Origin: Gemmatimonadaceae bacterium
GTDB lineage: Bacteria > Gemmatimonadota > Gemmatimonadetes > Gemmatimonadales > Gemmatimonadaceae
Direction of reading: 5' to 3'
NCBI GenBank assembly: GCA_020851455.1
Contig: JADZCT010000037.1
Coordinates: forward strand, 62,001 to 126,000
Length of the DNA stretch: 64,000 nucleotides
The notes under the pieces were generated by a model that saw only the letters and a list, made by a program, of their open reading frames with translations, was not told the DNA's origin and searched no databases. Below, one piece after another: positions 53,433 through 62,525 of the stretch. Positions within the stretch are counted from its first letter, which is position 1, and every line of letters begins with the position of its first letter. The translations under genes and the position numbers were made by a program.

Positions 53433-54685
53433 CGCGCCCCGCTTGCCATTAAGCCATGGCGGTCGAGTACCGTCGCGGCGGAAAGGTCGGCCGTGACATT
53501 GGCTGCGGTGCGGAACATGTCCGGAATCGTGTCCACCGCGAGCAATACGCCGACTCCCTCCGCGGGAAGCCCAACCGCAACCATCACCGGCACCATCAAT
53601 ATGATCGAGCCGCCGGGAATGCCCGGCACGCTGAAGCTCGTGACGACGCTGGCCAGCGTCAAGGTTGCGTACTGAGCTACGCCCAGTTCCACGCCGTAAA
53701 GCCGCGCGATGAACATCGCGCCCACCAGCTGGCCGATGACCGCGCCGATCCGGAACATCGTGATCATGACCGGCATGAGGAACGCCGTCGTCGGCTCGGC
53801 CAGGCCCAGGCGCTCGCGGGCGGCCGTGAGCATCGCCGGGAACGCAGCGAGTGAGCTCCGTGAACTGAAGGCCACTGCCTGCGCGGGAAGGCACGCGCGC
53901 GCGAAGTCGCGAAGCGCAACGCCACCGGCAGTCACCGCCATCGGGTAGAGGACGGCGACGGAATACACCACGCACACTCCACTCACAACGGCAACGTACG
54001 TTGCGAGCGCGCCAGCCGCGGCTGCGCCCATGCGAGCCGCCAGCGCGAACGAAAGGGCGAAGACACCGATCGGTGCAAGCTCGATCACCGCGCGCATCAC
54101 CCACAGCGACGCGTCGCGTACTCCTTCCATCACCGTGAGGATCGCCGCGCGCCGCGCCGCCTCGACCTTCGTGAGCGCCGCGCCGAACGCCACCGAGAAC
54201 ACGATCACTGGCAACAGAGCGCCATCGGCAGCCGCCTTGACCGGATTCACGGGCACGAGATCCACGAACCACTGGGCGACCGATGGGAGGCCGCGGGCGC
54301 CTTCAACTGCGCCAGCGCCTGCCTGCAGCGCGCTGTTCCGCAGCGCAGCCGCTGCTTCAGGAGCCACGCTCAGCCGCGCAAACACGGGCAACGCAAGCGT
54401 CAGGGAGAAGGCGGCTGCCACCAGGAGCAACACGATGAACAGCGCGAGCCCGCGAATGCCGAGCACGGCAACCGTTCGCGTATCCGCTGCGCCGCCCACG
54501 GCCACGAGGATCGCGGCCATTACGAGCGGGATGATCGTCATGCGGATGGCCGCCACCCAGGTCGCTCCCACCGGCTGCAGCACGCCAGCCAGCATTCCGG
54601 CGGATCCGGGCACGGCGTGCGCGGCGGCGATCCCCAGTATGAGTCCAGCCACGAGCGCGGTGAGAACCTTGGCAGCGAGCGACAT
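53429..54685 (-). CDS. SDF (DAACS) family dicarboxylate/amino acid:cation symporter, motif variant
   Basis: 418 residues, eight helices and two re-entrant loops. The start MSLAAKVLTALVAGLILGIAAAHAVPG and segment TIIPLVMAAILVAVGGAADTR match the family. HP1 contains AFSSRSSLAAFPAML, close to the usual SSSATLP. HP2 is SVPGIPGGSIILMVPVM, and TM8 has DTIPDMFRTAANVTADLSAATVLDR. The TM7 sodium-binding NMDGT sequence is replaced here by MFRIGAV, so ion coupling may differ. Substrate is not assignable. ATG 54,685; divergent from the HAD gene. Confidence 0.87.
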   Translation of the reverse strand: MSLAAKVLTALVAGLILGIAAAHAVPGSAGMLAGVLQPVGATWVAAIRMTIIPLVMAAILVAVGGAADTRTVAVLGIRGLALFIVLLLVAAAFSLTLALPVFARLSVAPEAAAALRNSALQAGAGAVEGARGLPSVAQWFVDLVPVNPVKAAADGALLPVIVFSVAFGAALTKVEAARRAAILTVMEGVRDASLWVMRAVIELAPIGVFALSFALAARMGAAAAGALATYVAVVSGVCVVYSVAVLYPMAVTAGGVALRDFARACLPAQAVAFSSRSSLAAFPAMLTAARERLGLAEPTTAFLMPVMITMFRIGAVIGQLVGAMFIARLYGVELGVAQYATLTLASVVTSFSVPGIPGGSIILMVPVMVAVGLPAEGVGVLLAVDTIPDMFRTAANVTADLSAATVLDRHGLMASGAR

Positions 54686-54759
54686 CGCCCGGAGAAGGTA
54701 CGTGCTGCCCCGGCCGCGCGCATCCGCGGCGCCTGCGTTCCCGCGGGTAGGTTTCCGGT

Positions 54760-55443
54760 ATGCACGCGCAGCCCGCCACCCGGCCCCCTCGCCGCGCACC
54801 CGCTCTGCTCTGGGATCTCGATGGCACGATCCTCGATTCGATAGACCTGATAGTCGAGGGCGCCGACTACGCATTCGCAGGGCGCGAAGGCCCGCGGCCC
54901 ACCCGCGCGGAATGGCAGGCCCTGATCGGTACATCGCTCGACTCCATGCTGGCGCGCTGGGCGACTGACGTTGGCGACCTCACCGCTCTGCGCGCGCGGT
55001 ACCGGCAGTTCCAGGTCCAGAACCATGATCGGCTCGTACGGCTCTACCCGGGCGTGGCGGACCTGCTGCGCGACATGCATGCGCGCGGCCACCCGATGGC
55101 AATCGTCAGCAGCAAGATGGAAGCTGGCATCCTGCGCTCGATGGATCACTTCGGCCTCACGCGGCTCTTCGAGAGGATCGTTGGCACGGAAAGCACGGCT
55201 CGCCACAAGCCGGATCCCGAGCCGGTGCGCTTTGCGCTCGACGCCCTCAGTGTCGCGCCCGCTCACGCGCTCTTCATTGGCGACTCGCCTCACGACTCTG
55301 CCGCGGCCAACGCGGCGGGAGTCTCCATGGTTGGAGTTACGTGGGGCGCATATACTGACGACGAGATCGCCGCGGCCGGTCCAAGCCGCCGCGTTTCGTC
55401 GGCTGCGGAGATCGCAGCCCTGGTTGAAGCCCTCGGCGGCTGA
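54760..55443 (+). CDS. HAD-superfamily phosphatase (Gph/PpaX-like)
   Basis: 227 residues. Motif I is LLWDLDGTILDSID with the nucleophile Asp, motif II IVSSKM, motif III Lys in RHKPDPEP, and motif IV FIGDSPHDSAAANAAG. The helical cap between motifs I and II is of the phosphoglycolate phosphatase or pyrophosphatase PpaX kind. Substrate could be phosphoglycolate, PPi or a nucleotide. It starts at ATG 54,760 and ends 75 nt before the methyltransferase gene. Confidence 0.9.
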   Translation: MHAQPATRPPRRAPALLWDLDGTILDSIDLIVEGADYAFAGREGPRPTRAEWQALIGTSLDSMLARWATDVGDLTALRARYRQFQVQNHDRLVRLYPGVADLLRDMHARGHPMAIVSSKMEAGILRSMDHFGLTRLFERIVGTESTARHKPDPEPVRFALDALSVAPAHALFIGDSPHDSAAANAAGVSMVGVTWGAYTDDEIAAAGPSRRVSSAAEIAALVEALGG

Positions 55444-55518
55444 CGGGCTGCAACAAAACGGGCCCGGCTGCGATAATCGGGTGACGGTCCGGCGGAATCC
55501 AGCGCGCATCATGGGTGC

Positions 55519-58500
55519 GTGTCATCCCTTCGAGACATCGCAGAAGTCCTGCGCGGCGCGGCCACCCCGGCAGGAGGCGCGCGCGTGCTCGCGTCGCTGG
55601 GGTTCCCGGAGCTTCTCCCCCTGGACGCCGCCGCCCGCGCCGACCTTGGGATTGCCCTTGTCGCCGCGAGGGCGTCGGTCGGCTCGGCCGACTCGCTCCT
55701 GCGCGTGCTGCTGGCTACGCCCCCCCGCGGAACGCCCGCGCGCATCGCCGCGGCACGTTGTGCGGCTGCAGCCGCGGCCCGTTCGCCGCACCTCCTCTGG
55801 CTCATAGCCGTAACCCAGGCCGAAGAGAGGCAGTTCGTCGTTGCAGTGCCGCCCGTAGCCGGTGAGTCGCGCGTTCTCGCACTGGCGGTGGATACACGGC
55901 ACGTGCGCGACTCGGACGCCGAGACGCTCGCTGCAATGGCCGACGCGCGAAGCGGCAGCGACGCCCTCGCCTACCAGCGGTGGAGGGAGCTGCTCGGCCG
56001 CGACGCCCTGACGCGCAGGTTCTATCGCGAACTCGAGCGCGCGGTGAACGACCTCGCCGCCACGGCAACCGGCCGCGCTCCCGACGCTGCCCGGCGCGAG
56101 CTCGCCCTGCTCTGCGCATCACGCCTTGTCTTCCTGGCGTTCCTCGAAGCCAAGGGGTGGCTCGACGGCGACCGCGGCTTCCTGCGAACCCACTTCGACT
56201 CGTGTTGCGCGAGCGGCGGCAGGGTGCAGCAGCGCGTTCTCGACCCGCTGTTCTTCGGCACGCTCAACACGCGGCTGAGCAACCGATCCCCGCGGGCGCG
56301 CCAGTTCGGCCGCGTACCGTTCCTCAATGGCGGGCTCTTTGCCCGCGCTCCCATCGAGCGGCGATGGCGCGACGCCACGTTCACCGACGCGGCGCTCGGC
56401 AGCGTGGTGTGCGATGTCCTGGGCCGCTATCGCGTCACGGCCCGCGAAGAATCCACCGCATGGAGCGAAGCCGCGGTGGATCCGGAAATGCTGGGCCGTA
56501 CCTTCGAGTCGCTGATGGCCTCGGACGAGCGGCGCGAGTCGGGCGCTTACTACACGCCGCTGCCCATCATAGAGCGCGTGGTGGCCGCGGGGCTGGAGGA
56601 ATGGCTCGCGACGGCGGGGATCCAGGACGCCGCGCGGGCGGCGTTCGCGAGCGGCGAGCCAATCCCGTACGGCTCGCGCAGGGCGCTGCTCGAAGCCGTG
56701 AGCAGCGTGCGCGTGCTGGACCCTGCATGCGGCAGCGGCGCGTTCCTCGTGCATGTGCTCGATCGGCTCACGCGGCTGCGCGAGCTGTCCGGCGACCGCC
56801 GTCCCGCCGCCGAACAACGCCGCGAAGTGCTCACGCGCAGCATCTTCGGCGTGGATATCAACCCCATGGCGGTGTGGCTCTGCGAACTTCGACTTTGGCT
56901 CGCGGTGGTGATAGACGCTGACGATCGCGACGGCATGGCCGTTGCGCCGCTCCCCAACCTCGACCACAGCATCCGGGTTGGCGACGCGCTGGCCGGGCCT
57001 TCGTTCTCCGGGTGCGTTGGCAACACGCCCGTAGGGCTTACCTCCTCCAGGCGGGACGCTGCGTCCGCCGCGCGCATGGTAGCGCTGCGGGCCGGGTATG
57101 TTCGCGCGAGCGGCCCACGAAAGCGCACGCTCGCCCGCGCGCTTGCGCTCGAAGAAAGGCGAATCGCGCTCGCCTCCGCCGTCTCCGACCTGGACGCTGC
57201 AACCGCCCGGCGGCGCGACCTCGTGATGGCCGCGCGGGGACCGAACCTCTTTTCGCGGCGTCCCGCTCTTTCCGCAGCCGTGCGCGCTGAACTGATATCG
57301 CTTCGGGAAGCGCAGCGTGAGGCAAGGCGACGCGTCGCGCTGCTACGGGCTGGCGCCGCGCTGCCGTTCACGTTCGGCGTGCAGTTTGCCGATGCAGGAG
57401 CAAACGGCGGTTTCGATTTCGTGCTGGGCAACCCGCCCTGGGTCCGGCTGCACCGTATCGGGCCTGCCCTGCGCTCCGAGCTCTCCGCGCGTTACCGGAG
57501 CTGGCGGGAGGCGGCGTGGGTCAGCGGTGCGCGTGACGCCCGGGCGGGGCGCGGGTTCGCCTCGCAGGTGGACCTCGCGGCGCTGTTCGTCGAGCGCGCG
57601 CTGCAGGTCGCGCGCCCCGGCGGCATCGTGAGTATGCTCGTCCCTGCCAAGCTCTGGACATCGCTCTCGTCGGGCGGCGTGCGCCGCGTCGTGGCGAGCG
57701 AAGCGCAGCTCGTCGCGCTCGAAGACTGGAGCGAGTCTCCGTCTGCGTTCGACGCCGTGGTGTACCCGTCGCTGTTGGTGGCGCGGGCGGGCGGTACCAC
57801 GCCGGGAACGGAAGGGCCACCGGTGCGCGGGGTCGTCCATCGCCGCGGCGGCCCCCTTGCGTGGGCAACGAGCCCTGCCCGCATCCCGTTCGACGGATCG
57901 CCGGGCGCGCCGTGGCTGCTGCTCCCCGGCGAAGTACGCGCGGCGTTCGACCTTCTTGCTTCACGCGGGATCCCCTTGGCGCATACCCGCATCGGGCCGC
58001 CTCTACTGGGCGTGAAGACGGGATGCAACGATGCCTTCGTGCTCACGCCGCGGCCGGGGTGGCAGACGGCGGGCGGCGAGGCGGAGGCCTGGCCCGTACG
58101 CAGCGGCTCGCGCGAAGCCGACGTCGAGCGTTCGCTGATGAGGCCCGTGCTGCAGGGCGAGCAGATCCGCGCCTGGGTCGCCGCATCGGACGACAGGGCC
58201 ATCCTCTGGACCCATGGCAAGACGGGCAGGCCGCTCGACCGGCTGCCGCCTCTCTCGGCCGAGTGGCTCGCGGGCTGGCGGCGAGAACTGGAGCGCCGCA
58301 GCGATGCCTCGCGCGGCTCGCCGTATTGGTCGCTCTTCCGTACCGATGCGGCAAGCTCCGCGCGGCATCGGGTGGTCTGGAGCGACATCAGCCGCGTGCC
58401 GCGCGCCACGATCATCCCGGCAGGCGATCCCAGCGTGCCGCTCAACACGTGCTACGTGGCGTTTGCGAGCGACATGCGGGAAGCGCTCGCGCTGGCCGCA

Positions 58501-59076
58501 CTGCTCAACTCCGCACCGATCTCCGCGTGGCTCTGCGCCCTCGCAGAGCCCGCGCGGGGGGGCTACCGCCGCTTCCTTGGCTGGACGGTCGCGCAACTGC
58601 CGGTGCCCGCGAAGTGGGAGCGCGCCGTGCCGATCCTGGCACCACTGGCCCACGCCGCAATGAACGGGTCGCCGCCAAACGCCCATGACCTCGCGCTTGC
58701 AGTCGCGCGCGCGTTCGGCACGCGGCTCTCGCGGGTGGAGCCGCTGATGCCCTGGTGTCTGCGCTCGCCGAGGTCGTCGCGGGCCTCGCGCGCGCGGCCG
58801 GCACCGGCGCAACCGCCGACCCGGAGCAGATCGGCACTGTCGCGCTCACACCCGGTCAGACAGCCGCCGCCGGGCTCGCAAGGGCGGCGATCGAACGGTA
58901 TGGTGGCGCACTGCTCGCAGACCCACCGGGATCGGGAAAGACGTTCGTTGCACTTGCCGTGGCGCGTGGCCGCGGGCGCGTGCTCGTGCTCGCCCCGGCC
59001 GCGCTTCGGGAAATGTGGACGGCTGCTTCCGGCCGCACGGGCGTGCAGGCCACTTTCTGGTCGCTCGAAGCGCTAA
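55519..59076 (+). CDS. N6-adenine DNA methyltransferase (type IIG/PglX-like)
   Basis: An 1,185-codon frame. After an N-terminal ~150 residues of unclear fold, RRELALLCASRLVFLAFLEAKGWLDGD matches the helical region of type IIG and PglX-like enzymes. Residues ~350-660 form the methyltransferase: SGAYYTPLPIIERVV, motif I VLDPACGSGAFLVHVLDRL (Asp401), GVDINPMAVWLCELRLWL, and motif IV GNPPWVRLHRIG (Asn638). The C-terminal half resembles TaqI-type target recognition (GVKTGCNDAFVLTP, VWSDISRVPRATIIPAG, WTVAQLPVP). No nuclease motif is evident. After residue ~1,080 the frame turns Arg/Ser/Pro-rich, overlaps the helicase for 322 nt and looks non-coding, so the real end is doubtful. Confidence 0.85.
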   Translation: MSSLRDIAEVLRGAATPAGGARVLASLGFPELLPLDAAARADLGIALVAARASVGSADSLLRVLLATPPRGTPARIAAARCAAAAAARSPHLLWLIAVTQAEERQFVVAVPPVAGESRVLALAVDTRHVRDSDAETLAAMADARSGSDALAYQRWRELLGRDALTRRFYRELERAVNDLAATATGRAPDAARRELALLCASRLVFLAFLEAKGWLDGDRGFLRTHFDSCCASGGRVQQRVLDPLFFGTLNTRLSNRSPRARQFGRVPFLNGGLFARAPIERRWRDATFTDAALGSVVCDVLGRYRVTAREESTAWSEAAVDPEMLGRTFESLMASDERRESGAYYTPLPIIERVVAAGLEEWLATAGIQDAARAAFASGEPIPYGSRRALLEAVSSVRVLDPACGSGAFLVHVLDRLTRLRELSGDRRPAAEQRREVLTRSIFGVDINPMAVWLCELRLWLAVVIDADDRDGMAVAPLPNLDHSIRVGDALAGPSFSGCVGNTPVGLTSSRRDAASAARMVALRAGYVRASGPRKRTLARALALEERRIALASAVSDLDAATARRRDLVMAARGPNLFSRRPALSAAVRAELISLREAQREARRRVALLRAGAALPFTFGVQFADAGANGGFDFVLGNPPWVRLHRIGPALRSELSARYRSWREAAWVSGARDARAGRGFASQVDLAALFVERALQVARPGGIVSMLVPAKLWTSLSSGGVRRVVASEAQLVALEDWSESPSAFDAVVYPSLLVARAGGTTPGTEGPPVRGVVHRRGGPLAWATSPARIPFDGSPGAPWLLLPGEVRAAFDLLASRGIPLAHTRIGPPLLGVKTGCNDAFVLTPRPGWQTAGGEAEAWPVRSGSREADVERSLMRPVLQGEQIRAWVAASDDRAILWTHGKTGRPLDRLPPLSAEWLAGWRRELERRSDASRGSPYWSLFRTDAASSARHRVVWSDISRVPRATIIPAGDPSVPLNTCYVAFASDMREALALAALLNSAPISAWLCALAEPARGGYRRFLGWTVAQLPVPAKWERAVPILAPLAHAAMNGSPPNAHDLALAVARAFGTRLSRVEPLMPWCLRSPRSSRASRARPAPAQPPTRSRSALSRSHPVRQPPPGSQGRRSNGMVAHCSQTHRDRERRSLHLPWRVAAGACSCSPRPRFGKCGRLLPAARACRPLSGRSKR

Positions 59077-61043
59077 GCCGCGGGGCACGGTCGCCGCCTG
59101 CGTCCTTCATCATCGTGGACGAAGCTCACCACGCGGGCCGGCCGGCGACACGGCGATATCGCGAACTTGCCGCGCTGGCGCACCATGCCAGGATGCTCCT
59201 CCTGACGGCAACGCCGGTCCGCAACCGTCCAGCGGAACTCCGGGCCCTGCTGGCGCTGTTCATCGGCGCGGAAGCGGAGTGCGCGAGCGACGAGACGGTG
59301 TCACGATGCGTGATCGGGGGAGTGCGCCCACCCGGGGTGACGCCCAGGGTGGTTGCGCATCCACCGGTCACCATCCGTGGCGCACGCGGGATAGCCCAGT
59401 GCCTGAGGCAGCTCCCGCCACCGCTGGCCCTTGCCGACGGCGCAGCCGCCGCAGGCCTGGTGCGGACCGGGCTGGCACGGGCGTGGTCGTCGAGTGTCGC
59501 GGCGCTCGAATCCGCACTCGGGCGTCGCATGTTGCGCGGCGGTGCGATTCTCGCCGCCCTCGACGCCGGCCGGGTGCCCGCGCGTTCCGACCTGCGCGCC
59601 TGGGTCATGGGCGACGGCTCGCTGCAGCTCTCGCTGCCCCTGGGCATGAGGCTGGACGATTCCGCTTCCGTTGCGGCTGCGCGTGCGACGATCCGAGAGC
59701 ACATGAAAAGCGTGGAGCGGCTCCACGCCACGGTGCGCAACTCGACTGCGGCCGACACTCGAAGGCGTGCAGCGATCCTTCAGGAGATCATCGGGCGCCA
59801 CCCGGGCCGCATCATCATGGCGTTTACCTGCTTCGAGTTCACGGCACTCGCGCTGTTCCGCGCATTGCGGCAGCGACCGGGAGTCGTGCTGCTCACCGCG
59901 AACGGCGCGCGGTCGGGCGCAGGGCCGCTGCCACGAGCCGAGATCATAGCGGAACTTGGCCCGCGCGGCGCGGCTCCCGGCCCGTCGCGCGAGAGCCGAC
60001 TCATGCCGATTTCGCTCGTGATTGCCACTGACCTCCTCGCTGAAGGAATGAACCTGCAGCGGGCTTCTGTGGTGGTTCACCTCGACCAGCCGTGGACGCC
60101 GTCCACGCGCGAGCAGCGTGAGGGCAGGGCCGCTCGCGCGGGATCGGCATTCGACACGGTGGATGTGTACCGGCTCCGGGAGCCGCCTGTGATCGCGGCA
60201 CTCACTGCCATGGATGCGCGCCATCGGTACAAGGCGCGGAGCGCGGCTGTCGCGGGAAGGCCGGCACGGGCCGCAGGCCGCACTCGCGCGATCGTAGCCG
60301 GATGGGACGATGCACTCTGCCATTGCGCCACCCGCAGCGAGCCAGTACGCCAGCCGCGGGGTCATGACGCCGCGGCTCCAAGCCCGCTGGCCAGTGCAAC
60401 GGATGTGCGGCACGCGGTGGCGGCAACCATGGGATCGCGCGACTCATTCCTCGCCGCTGTCACCGTGCGCGGCCGGAAGACACTCCTGGCCGGACGGTAC
60501 CGGCGAGGCGCATGGACCGTCACGGATGACCCGACTCGAGTCCTCGAGGTGATGGAGTCGGTTGCACTGGCCGAACTTCCGCCGCCACTGACCGCCTCAG
60601 TGAAGCAGGCGGGCGCCGCGATAATCCGCTGGGGAAAGCGCCGGGCGGCGCGGGGGGCCGCCGGCCTCGGCCGCTCGGGCGGAAGCGCCGAGCGCCAACT
60701 CATCGCGGACGTTGACCGTGCGATGCGCGCCGTGCCTGCATCGGAACGGGCCGGGATCGCCGAGCGTGCCGCCCGGATCCGCAATGCGCTGGCAACCTCG
60801 GGAGGGGTCGCGATGAGCCACCGGCTCGCCAGGCTGCATCACCTGTACGAGCCAGGCCACGCGCTGCTCGTGGCAGTGGAAGCCATGATCGGGCGGAGCG
60901 GCACGCCGCCGTACGGCAGCGCCGATCGGTGCGAGATAGAAGCGCTCCTGCTCATCCGGGCCGCGCCGCCCGCTGGGCAGTTGCCGCCCCGCTCGCCTCG
61001 CCCCCGGCCAGCAGCTTCGACTGAAACCGCTGCGCCTCGCTGA
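58755..61043 (+). CDS. SNF2/superfamily 2 helicase partner of the methyltransferase
   Basis: 762 residues. LTPGQTAAAGLARAAI is a Q-like motif, then Walker A ALLADPPGSGKTFVALAVA (about 57-63), DEAH box IIVDEAHHAG (Asp122) and motif III LLLTATPVRN. The C-terminal RecA lobe contains IIMAFTCFEFTALALFRAL, VIATDLLAEGMNLQRASVVVHLDQPWTPSTREQREGRAARAG with motifs V and VI. The remaining ~250 residues are helical and unrecognised, with no nuclease motif. GTG 58,755 is the first start in frame and lies inside the methyltransferase frame, implying tight coupling. Helicase plus adenine methyltransferase is a combination seen in restriction or DISARM-like defence; other components are missing. Confidence 0.85.
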   Translation: MSALAEVVAGLARAAGTGATADPEQIGTVALTPGQTAAAGLARAAIERYGGALLADPPGSGKTFVALAVARGRGRVLVLAPAALREMWTAASGRTGVQATFWSLEALSRGARSPPASFIIVDEAHHAGRPATRRYRELAALAHHARMLLLTATPVRNRPAELRALLALFIGAEAECASDETVSRCVIGGVRPPGVTPRVVAHPPVTIRGARGIAQCLRQLPPPLALADGAAAAGLVRTGLARAWSSSVAALESALGRRMLRGGAILAALDAGRVPARSDLRAWVMGDGSLQLSLPLGMRLDDSASVAAARATIREHMKSVERLHATVRNSTAADTRRRAAILQEIIGRHPGRIIMAFTCFEFTALALFRALRQRPGVVLLTANGARSGAGPLPRAEIIAELGPRGAAPGPSRESRLMPISLVIATDLLAEGMNLQRASVVVHLDQPWTPSTREQREGRAARAGSAFDTVDVYRLREPPVIAALTAMDARHRYKARSAAVAGRPARAAGRTRAIVAGWDDALCHCATRSEPVRQPRGHDAAAPSPLASATDVRHAVAATMGSRDSFLAAVTVRGRKTLLAGRYRRGAWTVTDDPTRVLEVMESVALAELPPPLTASVKQAGAAIIRWGKRRAARGAAGLGRSGGSAERQLIADVDRAMRAVPASERAGIAERAARIRNALATSGGVAMSHRLARLHHLYEPGHALLVAVEAMIGRSGTPPYGSADRCEIEALLLIRAAPPAGQLPPRSPRPRPAASTETAAPR

Positions 61044-61506
61044 TTCGCTCCAGTTCCACGGCGATGGCATCCACGCTCTCCTGAAGCTGCTGGATCTGTG
61101 GCGTCACGTTGCGCCCGGCGTCGCTCAGCGCGCGGGAGCGAGCATCCAGGCGTCGCGCAAATGCGCGCGCGATCGGCCCAAGGATCACCGCGGCAGCAAC
61201 TGCCGCGAAGAAGCCAAGGCTGACCTGAACCGCGCCACGGGGCACCGCGTTCGTGAAGTCGTTCGGGATGACGATCTGCGGCTCGCCCTTTCCGACAGCG
61301 TCTTGAATCGTCTGCCGCACCTGGTCGCGGACTTCCTTCGCAGACAGCGTCTTGGCCGCGCCCGGGTTGCTGCCGGGCCCCTGCGTGGCGCCCGGCACGG
61401 TTGAAGGAGGGGATGGCGAACCCTGTTGGGTGCCCGCGCCGTAAGCTCCGTGCTCTGCCGAAATGGCCAATGGAGTTGGCGCCACCGCCGAGACCCGACC
61501 TTTCAT
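60952..61506 (-). CDS. Membrane protein with C-terminal coiled coil, function unknown
   Basis: Not recognised. 184 residues: a Gly/Ser/Pro-rich N-terminus, the segment LSAKEVRDQVRQTIQDAVGKG, one membrane helix (VSLGFFAAVAAAVILGPIARAFARRL) and a cytoplasmic coiled coil (LQESVDAIAVELERISEAQRF). ATG 61,506 with GGAG upstream was preferred to ATG 61,533. The 3' end overlaps the convergent helicase gene by 92 nt. No functional link to the methyltransferase/helicase pair is shown. Confidence 0.7.
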   Translation of the reverse strand: MKGRVSAVAPTPLAISAEHGAYGAGTQQGSPSPPSTVPGATQGPGSNPGAAKTLSAKEVRDQVRQTIQDAVGKGEPQIVIPNDFTNAVPRGAVQVSLGFFAAVAAAVILGPIARAFARRLDARSRALSDAGRNVTPQIQQLQESVDAIAVELERISEAQRFQSKLLAGGEASGAATAQRAARPG

Positions 61507-61633
61507 AGTGTGCTCCGCTGCTGTTCGCTCCATTTCATACTAGTACGGAATGTAGCTTCACCTGGTGTCGGCCTTCCGGGCAGCCGCACGTAGCTCACGC
61601 CTAAGTGATTGTCCGTTCACCACTTACCATCCA

Positions 61634-61662
61634 GGAACAGAGTCGGTGATTTTCGTTATAAT
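61634..61662 (+). promoter_or_regulatory. Sigma-70-type promoter of the Bax1-I gene
   Basis: A perfect -10 hexamer TATAAT (61,657-61,662) follows a 17-nt spacer after GGAACA, a weak match to TTGACA. The -10 ends 34 nt before the ATG. Such an AT-rich hexamer is rare in this GC-rich sequence. Confidence 0.5.
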
Positions 61663-61696
61663 TCAGCATCCACGTTCAATCGGAGCTTCGCGGATC

Positions 61697-62389
61697 ATGG
61701 GTTTCTCGCGGTACTACGCTGCACAGGCCCCGGGCCTCGTCCTCACGGGCGAACAGCGTGCCACGCTGGTACGCCGGACGTATTCCCTCGTCCTGGCGTG
61801 CGTGTTCGTCACGATTGGCGGCACATGGTTCGGGCTCAGGAACGAGGCGATCCTCGCCGGAGTCGCGCAGCACCCGATCATCACCATGCTGCTCGCCTTC
61901 GTGCCGCTCTGGGCTGCGTCGGCGATGCGCTCGATCTCCGCGCCTCAGCGCCTTGGCTTGGTGGTTCTGTTTTCCGCGATCATGGGAGTTGCCATTTCGC
62001 CCGCCATCTACGTGGCCGGCCGCACTGCGCCCGACACGATCTGGCAGGCAGGAGTGCTCACGGCCAGTGCGTTTACGGTACTGACGACATATGCGTGGCT
62101 GAGCCGGCGCGACTTCAGCGCATGGGGCTCGTTCTTCACGGTTGGGCTCTTCGTGCTCATCCTGGCGTCACTGCTCAACATCTTCTTCCAGAACCAGGGC
62201 GCGCAGCTCTGGATTGCGGCCGTTGGCGTTCTGATCTTCAGCGGGCTGCTCGTGTTCGACACGTGGCGCCTGCGCAACTCGTACGGCCCGGATCACTACA
62301 TCCAGGCGGCGGTGCAGATCTACCTCGACCTGTTGAACATGTTCCTGTTCATCCTCTCGCTTCTTGGCGGACGGAGGAGCAGCAACTAG
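61697..62389 (+). CDS. Bax inhibitor-1/YccA family membrane protein
   Basis: 230 residues, seven hydrophobic segments. The N-terminal RRTYSLVLACVFVTIGGTWFGL helix and the signature region GVLTASAFTVLTTYAWLSRRDFSAWGSFFTVGLFVLILASLLNIFF are of the Bax1-I family. It closes with SGLLVFDTWRLRNSYGPDHYIQAAVQIYLDLLNMFLFIL, which has the conserved aspartates of the pH- and Ca2+-related site. Bacterial relatives are calcium leak channels or modulators of FtsH proteolysis. ATG 61,697. A terminator follows. Confidence 0.92.
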   Translation: MGFSRYYAAQAPGLVLTGEQRATLVRRTYSLVLACVFVTIGGTWFGLRNEAILAGVAQHPIITMLLAFVPLWAASAMRSISAPQRLGLVVLFSAIMGVAISPAIYVAGRTAPDTIWQAGVLTASAFTVLTTYAWLSRRDFSAWGSFFTVGLFVLILASLLNIFFQNQGAQLWIAAVGVLIFSGLLVFDTWRLRNSYGPDHYIQAAVQIYLDLLNMFLFILSLLGGRRSSN

Positions 62390-62415
62390 CGTCCGGCCCG
62401 GAATCCGGACGCACA

Positions 62416-62445
62416 GCGGGCCGCCCAGTGGATCGGGCGGCCCGC
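62416..62445. terminator. Terminator between Bax1-I and FKBP genes
   Basis: A perfect 11-bp stem (GCGGGCCGCCC with GGGCGGCCCGC) with an 8-nt loop, 27 nt after the Bax1-I stop and 81 nt from the stop of the convergent FKBP gene. Confidence 0.8.
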
Positions 62446-62525
62446 ACTCTTACAGCGTCGGCTCACGCGCGCGTCTCCGCTTCGGCTTGCCTCACGTGCG
62501 TGCCGCTGCTTTGCGACAGTGCCGA

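Noticed and set aside
55519-61043. Complete DISARM, BREX or type I restriction locus
   Set aside because: Only a methyltransferase and one helicase are present; drmABC, pglZ, brxC, hsdS and any nuclease motif are absent in the flanks.
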